Assembly: GCF_963678635.1 (NCBI RefSeq)
Contig: NC_087065.1
Span: forward strand, 55,022,397 to 55,086,396
Source: Symsagittifera roscoffensis
Taxonomy: Eukaryota > Xenacoelomorpha > Acoela > Convolutidae
Direction: 5' to 3'
DNA: 64,000 nucleotides
The notes beneath the pieces were generated by a model. That model was not told the DNA's origin and searched no databases. It saw only the letters and a program-made list of their open reading frames with translations. Positions 52,681 through 62,214 of this stretch are shown here, one piece after another (position 1 is the first letter of the stretch; each line of letters starts with the position of its first letter). The position numbers were made by a program, and so were the translations under genes.

Positions 52681-54659
52681 CCGAAGGCCCCTTTGTTTGC
52701 AGCTGACAGCCGTATTCTCGAGTCTATCAAATCACCTTTGTTAAAGCCCATTCGTTCCCAAGGTTCGATTGGTATGACGCTCAAGACTGCTCCCGTATCA
52801 AGTAACCCACGTAACTGAGTCTTTTTGCCACTTATGTCTAGCACGTGCCCTGTCACATCTGCCTCCGTTCCGATGTGCATCGCATCTTCTTCAAGCATGG
52901 CGCAGTGTCCAATCGATCTCCTTTTCAACTCTTCTTTCCCTACGTAGATTTGCCCAATTAGGTCTTCGTCACATGTTATCATTGTCTTGGTATAGATGTT
53001 GATTCCATCTATATTTAGCATCACCTCGTGTGGACCATAAGCTTCAGTATACCTGTTGTCAACACGTACCGACTTGCTGCCCCCTCTCGTGAGTAGTGCT
53101 CTCAGCGCTCTAGAAGTCGTTTGTGGGCTTATACAACTCAAGTAATCTGCGTACACGTCAATGTGCATTATTGTCTGGTCGCTCGGTTCACTCAAGTTTC
53201 TGGTTACCTCGTGGCCGCCCACTGTGATTATCGACATTATTCTAGCCCCGATTTTCGATATGCCGAATGGCTTTCCCGTCACCATTCTTACAGTGTTACA
53301 ATTCCCGGTCTTTGTTGAGCCTGGTACAGCCTCTGGTGTTGGGTTTGATCCGGTTAATGCTTCGTTGAAATTCTGTCTTTCGATCTCCAGCTTCAATCGT
53401 TGCTCTATTTCTTTCGCAGCCAGATCCTGTTTCACTTTGGCAATTGCTTCCGTCGCCACTTTCTCATAGTTTATCTCTAGAGAGTTCCCGGCCGCGGACT
53501 CTATCGCACCATTAACATGTGTTACAGCTTTCACTGTTTTCGTCGGCAATTCCGTGCTTGGTGCTCCTAAGTTCCTAGATTCAAACTCGTTTTGTCTACT
53601 CCGCTGATTCTGCACTGCCGCTAATGCCAACTTATGTTTGGGGTGACTCTGGTCCTTGACCGCTTCCCAGAACAAGGGACAATCCATTCTGAAGTGCCCC
53701 TCCTGGCTACAGAAGAAGCATCTTGCGCCTATCTTGATGATTAAGCCACTATAGTACTCGTGTTCCTCCATTTGGCTCATGTCCTCCTCATCCGGTGCGT
53801 ATCCTAGACTCTTCATGCCTTGTTTGTATGTTGTGCAGTCAGCCACGTGGTGATCCGCCGACCCGCAGTTCGCGCATGATCTGCGCTTGTCCATGTCATC
53901 TCTAGGCTTGTACCATGATGACCTCTGGGGTTGGCTTCCCCCTTGCGTGTTCCTGTTTTCTGAATATGAGTATTTCCTGGGTTTCATCTGCATGTATTCC
54001 CTTGATTTCTGTCTCATTTCTTCTGGGGTCGGTGCGCTGTCTTTCGACAATGTGTAGTATGTCGCTAACATTGTTCTTAAGTCATCACTTTTTACCCCAT
54101 CAATGAACTTCGAGGCAATGCTAAAGTTTCTTCTGTTTGTCGACTCCTCCGGGTCACTCCTTCTTCTCAAGCTCTCGAGGTCATATAGGAACCGATCAAT
54201 TGACTCGTCGTCCCTCTGCCTTCTCTTTTCAAATCGCATCATCGCTTGGTGACCCTTCATGCCTGATCCAAATCGATTCAGCAATATTTCGAAGATTTTG
54301 TCCGCGGTATCGCGTTCTTTTTCTTTCTTTGCAACCACGCATTTCAATGCCGTGCCTTCCAAGTTGCTGAGTATGGCTGTGCATGCTTGCCTTTCATCAT
54401 TTAAGTTATCTTGCTCTAGATGTAATCTCATCACTTCCACCCACGTGTCAATGCATCCATCGGAGTCGTCTTTGAATTCTTTTGGCTTCTTGAAAGTTTT
54501 TCTTGATTTTCCGTCTCTCCTATCGCTCGAGTTAGTGTTCCTCGTGGCGAAGGCCTCTAGAGTCCTGTTCATCATCTCCCAAGTGCTTGCCCACGTCATG
54601 GCATCCGGAGCTGCTAGCTGTTGAGTCCCCCGGACCACTCGTTGTGTTTGATGTCCCAT
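52659..54659 (-). CDS. gag: gag of element C with two zinc knuckles and the protease active site
   Basis: 666 codons from an ATG at 54659 with A at -3 and G at +4. Residues about 60-225 match the retrotransposon Gag capsid-like pattern (DTWVEVMRLHL to FIDGVKSDDLR). Two CCHC knuckles follow: C262, C265, H270, C275 and C314, C317, H322, C327, for RNA binding. A linker with a coiled segment (about 390-435) leads to the aspartic protease with DTGA (Asp621). The ORF ends within the protease, whose second half is in pol in the -1 frame. No classical slippery heptamer is obvious in the 22-nt overlap. The 5' end overlaps the preceding ORF by 128 nt in another frame. Confidence 0.92.
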   Translation of the reverse strand: MGHQTQRVVRGTQQLAAPDAMTWASTWEMMNRTLEAFATRNTNSSDRRDGKSRKTFKKPKEFKDDSDGCIDTWVEVMRLHLEQDNLNDERQACTAILSNLEGTALKCVVAKKEKERDTADKIFEILLNRFGSGMKGHQAMMRFEKRRQRDDESIDRFLYDLESLRRRSDPEESTNRRNFSIASKFIDGVKSDDLRTMLATYYTLSKDSAPTPEEMRQKSREYMQMKPRKYSYSENRNTQGGSQPQRSSWYKPRDDMDKRRSCANCGSADHHVADCTTYKQGMKSLGYAPDEEDMSQMEEHEYYSGLIIKIGARCFFCSQEGHFRMDCPLFWEAVKDQSHPKHKLALAAVQNQRSRQNEFESRNLGAPSTELPTKTVKAVTHVNGAIESAAGNSLEINYEKVATEAIAKVKQDLAAKEIEQRLKLEIERQNFNEALTGSNPTPEAVPGSTKTGNCNTVRMVTGKPFGISKIGARIMSIITVGGHEVTRNLSEPSDQTIMHIDVYADYLSCISPQTTSRALRALLTRGGSKSVRVDNRYTEAYGPHEVMLNIDGINIYTKTMITCDEDLIGQIYVGKEELKRRSIGHCAMLEEDAMHIGTEADVTGHVLDISGKKTQLRGLLDTGAVLSVIPIEPWERMGFNKGDLIDSRIRLSAANKGAFGCWAGCR

Positions 54660-55758
54660 TTTTCATGATTGTTTTAGCAACCGTTGGTGCTATGCTTACC
54701 GCATCCCGGTTTAAAGGCAACGGTGTCGATTGCCGTTTGTTCCTTTGTGGTTCCACAAAGTCCACTCTGGTGCCTTGCGTGCGATCCGCTGCCGGTCTTT
54801 CTTGTGAGGTAGAATTTCTCAAGATTGCATCCAACTTCGCCTGTATTGCACACGAACTTTCGGCCTGATTCCTGTTCATTGTGTCCATTCTCTTTTCCAG
54901 GCTACCTAATTGGCTGTTGACATCATCATATCGGTTTTTCAACTGTTGCATATCTCTTTTGATGTTCTTATCTCGTTCTTCATTGGTGGCATCTACCTTG
55001 TCCGACATCTGCTGGAGTCTCTCGTCTGTCGCCTTAGCCAGGTTAAAATAACTATCCAGATACTCGTGTTTGTTGTATTTCAACTCTTTCCTTATTAAGT
55101 CTCTATCTTCCTCACTGTACTTTAGTTGTTTGTCGATGTGATTTAGTTTTGTCATCAGGTCGCCAAGCTCAAGAGTAGCTGTTTCATGATGAGCCGTTGT
55201 CTTGTTTTCGGCTGTCGCTTCCGTTTTGGCTTGTTCTTCCTTTAGGTCAGCTTCTGTCGTCTTCGCGCTCACTGTCCCAAATGTTCGTGCTCTTTCAGTT
55301 TTTGATTCTTCGGCCGTGTTGTCCTTCGATTTCATTCCGACCATCATCGCCAACTTTTCTGTAAAAGATGTTTTCTCTACTTGAGAGTCGTCTTTCACCG
55401 TTCCTCGGGTATTGCCTGTTGTGTCTTCTAACGCGTCTATCGGCGAAAACTCCACGGTTTTTGGATTTTGATCTTCCATATGGGGCATCGGTGTGGATTC
55501 CGTAGTCTTCTTCTCCACTTCATCTACGCTCTGGTCTGGTGTCTCTAGATCGATTTCAATTGTGGGCTCCACCTGTTTGTCTTTAGCACCTTCTCGCGCC
55601 TTGTTCTCGGTACTACTCCTCGTGCTGACCATGCTAACTGAAAAGTTATCTTTCGTTTTGCTTGGGCCCATTGATGTCGTTCCGCGCAGCGACGAGTTAT
55701 ATTTCGTGTTTGATCCACTTGACCTTTTTTTGAGCACCGGTACCCTACTCCGTCTCAT
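54532..55758 (-). CDS. Gag-N ORF of element C, coiled-coil protein
   Basis: 408 codons from an ATG at 55758 (A at -3), the first long ORF after the leader. Residues 1-200 are Ser, Thr, Lys and Glu rich and likely disordered. Residues about 200-320 form a convincing coiled coil (LMTKLNHIDKQLKYSEEDRD onward, then NSQLGSLEKRMDTMN). The tail is Ser/Gly rich. It overlaps gag by 128 nt in the frame that would need a +1 shift. Position suggests an N-terminal Gag or assembly protein, like extra ORFs ahead of gag in some giant elements. No family recognised. Gag could be reached by leaky scanning, splicing or shift. Confidence 0.75.
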   Translation of the reverse strand: MRRSRVPVLKKRSSGSNTKYNSSLRGTTSMGPSKTKDNFSVSMVSTRSSTENKAREGAKDKQVEPTIEIDLETPDQSVDEVEKKTTESTPMPHMEDQNPKTVEFSPIDALEDTTGNTRGTVKDDSQVEKTSFTEKLAMMVGMKSKDNTAEESKTERARTFGTVSAKTTEADLKEEQAKTEATAENKTTAHHETATLELGDLMTKLNHIDKQLKYSEEDRDLIRKELKYNKHEYLDSYFNLAKATDERLQQMSDKVDATNEERDKNIKRDMQQLKNRYDDVNSQLGSLEKRMDTMNRNQAESSCAIQAKLDAILRNSTSQERPAADRTQGTRVDFVEPQRNKRQSTPLPLNRDAVSIAPTVAKTIMKNGTSNTTSGPGDSTASSSGCHDVGKHLGDDEQDSRGLRHEEH

Positions 55759-56096
55759 TATTTCTATTTACAATTGCTCTTATTTACAATATTATTATAT
55801 ACACAATCCTATTCTACGAATAAAATCTTTTGTGGAAAAGAATTCTTAAAAGGAAATATACAACGTGATAAAAACCTTTCTTGAAACTTTCTTTATTTGT
55901 GGTCTCAACCGTACCGGGTTCCGACTAGTGTTGTTCTGTTTTAAATCTGTCTCAAAACACTTATTGTAATTTTACTTCAATTTTTATACCGTCCTAAGAC
56001 TTCCAGTTACCGTCCCTACTCCTCTTTGTACCGTCCCAGGTTTTTTTTTTTCTACTGTCCCAAGACTGTTCGGTACTGTCCCAGTACTTTCCGTCA

Positions 56097-56745
56097 GTGT
56101 CCCAAGACCCTTGTCCTGAGAGTACTATCCCAGGACCACTGTCCCAAGAGTACTGCCCCAAGGTCAGTGTCCCAAGGCTAGTGTCCCAAGACCACTGTCC
56201 CAAGACTACTGTCCCAAGGCTAGTGTCCCAAGACTACTGTCCCAAGGCTAGTGTCCCAAGGCCAGTGTCCCAAGACCACTGTCCCAAGACTACTGTCCCA
56301 AGGCTAGTGTCCCAAGACTACTGTCCCAAGACCACTGTCCCAAGGCTAGTGTCCCAAGACTACTGTCCCAAGGCTAGTGTCCCAAGGCTAGTGTCCCAAG
56401 ACCACTGTCCCAAGACCACTATCCCAAGACCACTGTCCCATGACCACTGTCCCAAGACCACTGTCCCAAGACCACTGTCCCAAGACCACTGTCCCAAGAC
56501 CACTGTCCCAAGACCACTGTCCCAAGACCACTGTCCCAAGACCACTGTCCCAAGACCACTGTCCCAAGACCACTGTCCCAAGACCACTGTCCCAAGACCA
56601 CTGTCCCAAGACCACTGTCCCAAGACCACTGTCCCAAGACCACTGTCCCAAGACCACTGTCCCAAGGCTAGTGTCCCAAGACCACTGTCCCAAGACTGCT
56701 CTGGTCCGGGACTGCACTGTCCCAAGACTGTTGACAAGTGTCTGA
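56097..56745 (-). repeat. 14-bp minisatellite in the leader of element C
   Basis: About 43 tandem units of GTCCCAAGACCACT on the plus strand (sense AGTGGTCTTGGGAC), with variants GACTACT, GGCTAGT and GGCCAGT concentrated at one side. The core at about 56396-56690 is almost uniform. As 14 is not a multiple of three, all three frames on both strands stay open, producing long but meaningless ORFs. Confidence 0.95.
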
Positions 56746-57585
56746 GCGGTGGGACCTCTTTCTTCCTCGTTATGGGGACTTCTTGATTCACTGTACCTTG
56801 TACCACCACTCAAGCTCTTAGTAAAAATTTTCCCAAAAACCCTCTCTTAGTGGCCAAATGCTGACCCCCTTTTTTAGTTACCTCTTTTTCAATGTTCCAA
56901 GCAACTTGAAACCAAAACCTGTGCGCAGGTATCTTGTGATCACCTGTTCGTATAAAAGCCAAACACAAATCCTTACCAAAAAGCAACAAAAATCTAAGCA
57001 AGAAAAAGTAATAAAAACAGAAAGATGAACCCACCTAAAATTCAAAGGTGACAAATGTCTACCTTCTATCGAAAAAAATGTCTGGTACCTAATTGCCACG
57101 CGTTCTCTCCCCCCCTGCTAGCGATCTTATGGGGTATCACAAAAACTGTCTATGTCCGTTCCCCCCTACCGATCCGACCAGGGTACCTACCTGAACCTGA
57201 TTCTACTTTTGGATATCCGTTTCCTATGACCAACGCGTGTAAATATCTAATGTAACTAAGTCGACGACGCCGAGCAATTAGCTACTCTAATGTGTCCCCC
57301 CTTTTTACAAATTATAACCGCCAACCTCTAACTTAACCAGCCCCCTTCTACCTCCCCCCTTTTTAGCCCCCTTTCTTAAACCTAAAAATTACCTCAAGCG
57401 CCGGGTGCTAAACCTCTCAAGAGAAAACCGTAGACCCGTCTCCAGGCCTGCTCAAGTAAAAACGTTCCTCAAAACCAGGGGATTTCGCTTATCCAATTTT
57501 ACACTTAACTCCTATAATGTAATGTGGATTTTAACGATACCCGTTCTGCCCAACTTGAGAACTCGAGAACTGCAAAATCCTTCTT

Positions 57586-57788
57586 TGCTACTTTCCTACT
57601 CGACTGGTCACCTTTTCCAGTCCAATCTCCTATTGGTTCAGCTCAAGTGCTCCTGAACCACTTTCCCACTCGGCTGGTCACCTCTTCCAGTCAAGTCTCC
57701 TATTGGTTTAGCTCAAGTGCTCCTGAACCAGTTTCCCACTCGGCTGGTCACCTCTTCCAGTCAAGTCTCCTTGTTGTCCAGCTAAGTT
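57586..57788 (-). repeat. Triplicated roughly 68-bp repeat in the leader of element C
   Basis: Three consecutive units containing CGGCTGGTCACCTCTTCCAG and TCAGCTCAAGTGCTCCTGAACC on the plus strand. B has a single related unit near 15500-15560 (GACTCGACTGGAAGAGGTGAC). The function is unknown. Confidence 0.8.
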
Positions 57789-58256
57789 CCAAGCTATCTG
57801 AAAACCCTTGACAACGCCCCACACTCGGGCACTTTATTGAGGTTACTGGGTTAAATTGCTAGGTTGATCGAAACGATCGAACTTGTAAAACAGTATGGGT
57901 ATACTATTTAATTAATATAAAGGTTTGATCCAACTGATCTGGTGTCAAAGTCACTGTCTTTTTTCGTTTTACGGTTTTTGTTCCTTTTTCTATTCTTTTT
58001 TGGTTTTTGTTTTGCTTTTTGTCTTTTTGCTCGTGTTTTTGTCCCCCTAATTGCCCCCTTTTACTCGGTTAGCTAAGCCTCGTTCGGAGAGCGTACCAGG
58101 AAGTTTTCTCGAGTTTTCTTTAACAAGCTATCACGGTACAACCGGAAGGTTTGCACGTTCCTGCCGAACCGTACCACCGGTACTCTAGAATGGGCATGCA
58201 GCCCGAAGCTGTCTCAAGTGGGTTCGACTCCGTAGTCTTGATGTCGTAAACACCCA

Positions 58257-58265
58257 GGAGCGCCA
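58257..58265 (-). promoter_or_regulatory. Possible primer-binding site of element C
   Basis: Eleven nt after the 5' LTR the sense strand reads TGGCGCTCC. B has TGGTGCTCC at the same offset (15027). A TGG start is expected for a site pairing with a tRNA CCA end. I could not match the following bases to a tRNA, and the 11-nt offset is larger than usual, so this is tentative. Confidence 0.3.
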
Positions 58266-58276
58266 TAAAAACACTA

Positions 58277-59179
58277 TGTAACACTCGTCTACTGTAGTCA
58301 CACATGAGGCTTAAGAAAAATAGGCCCTATAACCATTGGCTCAAGAGTCAGGGACACTATCTCTTGTGTTTTTCTACCTCAAATCAGTCGGAGCCAATTC
58401 GGTTCGCTTGTGACATGAGACTACGACCCGTTACAGCTTAAAGGCTACTACCAAAATATCCCCCCACTCTAGAAATAAGAACGTCCCCATACTTTGGTCT
58501 CTAGATACCCAAAATACATGAACGCCGTTAAAAACCGGGTCGGAACAATCCGTTAAGTTACCTTTTATCAGACAGTGGAACTTTGATCCATTTCAGATGG
58601 ATCAACCTAAAACTCGCCTTACCTCAACATAATAATCATAAAACACACTCTAGAAATTTAAATTGAGTACTCACATCATAGCACGCTCAAGAACTGGGAG
58701 CAATTAAGTCGGTAATCAACTCGAGAATTAAATAATGTAACTAAATGAGTTTAATGTTTATCAGTTTCAATAACAAGGACAAGTTTTAACTCTAGAATAT
58801 AGTTTCTCGTGAACCACTGGGACACTCAAGTTGTCCACCTTACCACCGAAGGTTCACTCTAGTCCAATTCGAATAACAATCCAGTCGATCAATTATAGTC
58901 CAGTTCTCGGGAATACGCTTGTCTCTGTTTCAGATGGGACAGCTCTACTCTAGTTTTATTGTGACGGAAATTGCGAATAGCAATTTCCCACTGTTTTATC
59001 TGGCAACTTTCCCGAGATTGTTACTCGATCGTTCTGATTTCTCTTTTTCGGTTTTCAGTTATCGCGAGAAAATTGTGCATGACAGGCTTCATTCGAATTT
59101 TTGAAAAATCAAATTTCACTCCAAAATTAAGCGTTCTTGTTTTTCTCAAGGTCAAACTTCCAAATATGACCGACTGGCA
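58277..59179 (-). repeat. 5' LTR of element C
   Basis: 903 bp, about ten differences from 36283-37186 (for example C/T at the ninth base of the plus-strand end and one single-base deletion in the GAATTAAATAATG block). It carries the promoter by position. I could not place a confident TATA box or transcription start. Confidence 0.95.
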
Positions 59180-59473
59180 CAAAGAGTAATATAAGAAATA
59201 GTAATAGCACTATTTTTAGGAGTGACCTCGTGGTCTTGGGATACTGAGACCCAGCCACGAGCTCACTAATTTTGCATGTAAGTAAGTTAATTTGAGCGTT
59301 CTGGTCGAAGCCGAAAGCAGTAACGTTATGTCGACCCGGTGCTAGAAAGACCATCAAAGAACTGGCTTTGGTAGAGACGGTGAAAAGCATGTAGAGCTTT
59401 GTTTAGACGCTGGCTAGTCGTTTTATAGATAAGCTCTATTTTCCGTCGATATGTATTTCGGGCGAATGTTACA
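59180..59473 (+). mobile_element. Small inserted element with inverted ends, right part
   Basis: Sequence between C and the resumed B 3' UTR. It ends GGGCGAATGTTACA, the inverted counterpart of TGTGACATTCGACC at 35699. Nothing coding is recognised. See the left part for the interpretation. Confidence 0.6.
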
Positions 59474-59588
59474 AAACTTCTGTAAATGGCCACTGGCAAT
59501 GTATCTTGAGACGCACTCAACATCCTGGGGGCTCACTGACTGACGACGACACGCGATGAGAACATCCATCTTGAGTCAAAAAGTATGT
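59474..59588 (+). other. 3' UTR of element B, second part
   Basis: Resumes at AAACTTCTGTAAATGG and follows the family through the ATCTTGAGTC block to the LTR start. The PPT-like purine core of A, C and E is degraded here (CTTGAGTCAAAAAGTATG). Confidence 0.75.
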
Positions 59589-60400
59589 GCCATTCAGTCA
59601 TATTTGAAAGTTTGACCTTGACTTGAACGTTTAACCTTCATTTTGGAGGACAAAATTAATTTTTAAAAAATTGTATTGAACCTATCATGCTCAAGTTGCT
59701 CGCGACAACTGAAAATTCGAGAAAAAGTCAGACAGAATATTCGAGTTGTAATCGCGGGAAAGTTGCTAGAAAATACAAGAGTAAAATTGCTCTTCGCAAT
59801 TTTACCAGAATCATGCAACACGAGTAGAGCTAACTTGTTCCCGATACAAAAATCAAGAGTTCAGAAAGAGCGACAGAGAAGAACGATCAATTGGACCAGA
59901 GTGATACTTGAGTGGAAAGGCGGACAGCTGAAGCTGCCCAATTGTCCCGGAGTGAAAAACTTCTTGTGTTAAACTTTATTACCTTAATTCAGTTCTATAG
60001 TCGCTTTACAATTACTAGTTATTCAATTCTGGAGGTTGTGTCGGTATGTGAAAAACTAATTAAAATTTTTTGAGTGTATTTTTTTGATTATGTTTAGTTA
60101 AGGCGAGTTTTCAGGTTGATCTATTTGAAATGAATCAAAGGTCCACTGTTTGATAAACACTAGCGGTAAATTTAAGTTTCGAGACCTGATCATGAGTGCG
60201 TTCTTATATCTATAGTGGGGGGTATTTTGGTAGAAGCCTTTAAGCTGTAACACTGTTTGCAGTCTCATGTCGCAAGTGAACCGAATTGTCTCCGACAGCA
60301 TGTGGTAGAAAAACACAAAAGATGGTGTCCCTGACTCTTGAACCAATGGTTATAGGGCCTATTTTTCTTAGCCTCATATGTGACTTAAGTAGGCGACACA
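59589..60400 (+). repeat. 3' LTR of element B
   Basis: Starts TGCCATTCAGTCAT and ends near AGGCGACACA. It shares blocks with the B 5' LTR that C lacks, such as TTGAACGTTTAACC and GAACGATCAATTGGACCA. Following bases AATT compare with AATG before the B 5' LTR. Confidence 0.8.
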
Positions 60401-60889
60401 AATTCTATCCGCTCTTCTTTGGTTTTTTTTATATCAATGTACAGACGCACAAAACATGTTATCGAAGAAGAATCACGCCCAGCTTTACGAAAATAAAACT
60501 CAAATGAAAAATGCTAATAAAATCGTTTTTGTGGTAAAAGGTAAGCCAGAAAATTATTTGCATTTTTTCTTTTTCTCTGCACAATCCTCCAATAATGGAG
60601 ATTTATTAATCAAGTTCAAAACTCTGGTTCCATCATTTCCTTTATTACTACTCTGCCCAATTCATTTAGCGAAACGATTACGCAGGGAATTAAAATTGCT
60701 AATTAATGTTTTCAATTTAAGGGGAATTTTTTGGCTCTGATTCGGAATTATTCAGTACTTCTGAATTGCCAAACTGTAGTTTTCAGCTGAACATCGAAGA
60801 AATGTTAAGATATACTGCGATAACTCATTATCCGAAAACCTCTGGAATCTTCTACTGTTCCTGCTAGGGCAATAATCCTTGATAAATCA
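60401..60889. other. Unassigned DNA (probable host) between B and E
   Basis: 489 bp, AT-rich, unrelated to the element family, without any CTNGAG motif. A 94-codon frame at 60456-60740 resembles nothing known. With 13974-14161 it seems to be the only DNA here that predates these insertions. Confidence 0.5.
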
Positions 60890-61773
60890 TGTAACATTCG
60901 TCTACTGCAGACACATGAGGCTTAAGAAAAATAGGCCCTATAACCATTGGCTCAAGAGTCAGGGACACTATCTCTTGTGTTTTTCTACCTCAAGAACGGT
61001 CGGAGCCAATTCGGTTCGCTTATGACATGAGACCACGACCCGTTACAGCTTAAAGGCCACTACCAAAATACCCCCCCACTCTAGAAATAAAAAACGTCCC
61101 CATACTTAGGTCTCGAAATACCCAAAATACATGAACGCCGTTAAAATCCGGGTCGGAACAATCCGCTTAGTTACTTTTTATTGGACAGTGGAACTTTGAT
61201 CCATTTCAGATGGATCAACCTAAAACTCGCCTTATCTCAACATAACTATCATAAAATACACTCGAGAAATTTAAATTGAGAACTCACATGTCGATGCGCT
61301 TGAGTATGAGGAGTAATTAAAAGATGAGCAGCTCGAGAATCAAATAATATAACTAAAAAAATTTGATGCTAATTAGTTTTAACAACAGAAGTAAGTTCTG
61401 TCTCAAGAATCAAAGTTTCTGTATGAACCATCTGGACACTCGAATTGTCCTCTCTTCCATTGAATGTTCACTCTGTTCCGTTCGAATAATCGTCCTTTCT
61501 CAAGTCTGTGTTATGTTCTCCTATTTTCGGGATAAGACAGCTCTACTCTCTTATTATTTCGTATCGAGAAATTGCGAATAGCAATTTCCTGCCTTTTTCT
61601 TGAGTAGTTTCCCGCAATTGTTAATTCGGACGCTCTGATTTTTCACTCTTTTGCTTTCAGTTGGTTCGAGAAAACTGAGCATGACAGGCTCCATTCGAAA
61701 TTTTCAAAATCAAAACTTCACTCCAAAATTACGTGTTTCTCAAGGTCAAACCTCCAGACATGACCGACTGGCA
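60890..61773 (-). repeat. 3' LTR of element E
   Basis: 884 bp, starting TGTAACATTCGTCTACTG and ending GACCGACTGGCA on the plus strand. It aligns with the C LTR but shows many differences and is clearly a separate insertion. Confidence 0.9.
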
Positions 61774-62214
61774 CATACTCCCCGGACTCGAGATCGATGT
61801 CCTCATCGCGTGTTGTCATCTGCCAGTGAGTCCCAGAGAACCGATTGTTGCTCAAGATACAGTGCCAGTGGTCATTTACAGAAGTTTGCATCGGACTTAA
61901 GTTTATCTACCTTCCAAAATTCACAACCATATAAAATTTTCACGCTATCGCTAAACAGCAATCAAAATCTGCACACACCTGCACCCATGAATCCCCGCTT
62001 TTTAAGCTGGTAATTTGAAAATTTCTTTTGTCCTATTCAGTCAGGAAATTATCATGCATCATTTTGATTTATATAATAGATCTATCATATTAATAACAAT
62101 ATCTTATTCGTCTAAAATTTCTTTTTCGTGAACCCGGATTTCATCCGAGATCACCCTCGAGCCTCCTCCCTCTCAAGACTCAAGACTCTAGAATTTTCCC
62201 TTCCAGCCACCGGC
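61774..62214 (-). other. 3' UTR of element E
   Basis: Aligned with the C 3' UTR. The PPT-like ACTCCCCGGACTCGAG (plus strand) lies directly beside the LTR. No reading frame conserved. Confidence 0.7.

Larger units (their letters stand above)
55759..58276 (-). other. Leader (5' UTR) of element C
   Basis: 2.5 kb between the 5' LTR and the Gag-N start. On the sense strand it holds a post-LTR block shared with B, an A-rich tract (57955-58075), three units of a roughly 68-bp repeat (57586-57788), a CT/GA-rich middle, and a 14-bp minisatellite (56097-56745). Its length is unusual for a Ty3/gypsy leader. Packaging and dimerisation signals would be expected here, but none can be named. Small ORFs are not conserved with B. 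Confidence 0.75.
36283..59179 (-). mobile_element. Element C: near-complete 22.9-kb Ty3/gypsy-like retrotransposon with accessory genes
   Basis: Bounded by LTRs of 904 and 903 bp that differ at about ten positions, starting TGCCAGTC and ending GTTACA on the sense (minus) strand. Sense order: LTR, leader, gag-N ORF, gag/protease, pol, spacer, acc1, acc2, acc3, acc4, PPT-like site, LTR. RT-RNase H-integrase order places it in Ty3/gypsy (Metaviridae). No env-like gene is seen. The flanks CAAG (left) and CAAA (right) would be a 4-bp target duplication with one mismatch. The high LTR identity and intact gag-pol mark it as the youngest insertion here. The usual size for such elements is 5-12 kb, so it is exceptionally large. 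Confidence 0.93.
14162..60400 (+). mobile_element. Element B: rearranged giant retrotransposon, interrupted by two nested insertions
   Basis: The 5' LTR, leader, a pol remnant, spacer and a duplicated acc region run from 14162 to 35698. The 3' UTR breaks after TCTGCTGCAAA and resumes at 59474 with AAACTTCTGTAAATGG, exactly the continuation seen in A and C, followed by a sense-strand LTR at 59589-60400. The B 5' LTR and this LTR share sub-family traits absent from C, such as GAACGTTTAACC and GAACGATCAATTGGACC. The interrupting DNA (35699-59473) is a small element with inverted ends plus element C. Without it, B is about 22.5 kb. Gag, protease, RT and most of integrase are missing, so B is non-autonomous. 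Confidence 0.8.

Noticed and set aside
56097-56745. CRISPR-like regular repeats
   Set aside because: Units are directly adjacent with no unique spacers, and the context is a eukaryotic retroelement leader.
56097-56813. Long ORFs in all frames on both strands over the leader array of C
   Set aside because: The 14-bp unit lacks stops in any frame, so the ORFs are a consequence of the repeat; units are not conserved in B.
58215-58265. tRNA-like piece with GGGTTCGACTCC followed by GGAGCGCCA
   Set aside because: The T-arm-like block lies too far from the CCA-like end and no acceptor, D or anticodon stems form; it is part of the conserved leader.
60456-60740. 94-codon ORF in the host spacer
   Set aside because: Low-complexity, no recognised family, no splice or promoter context; probably chance.
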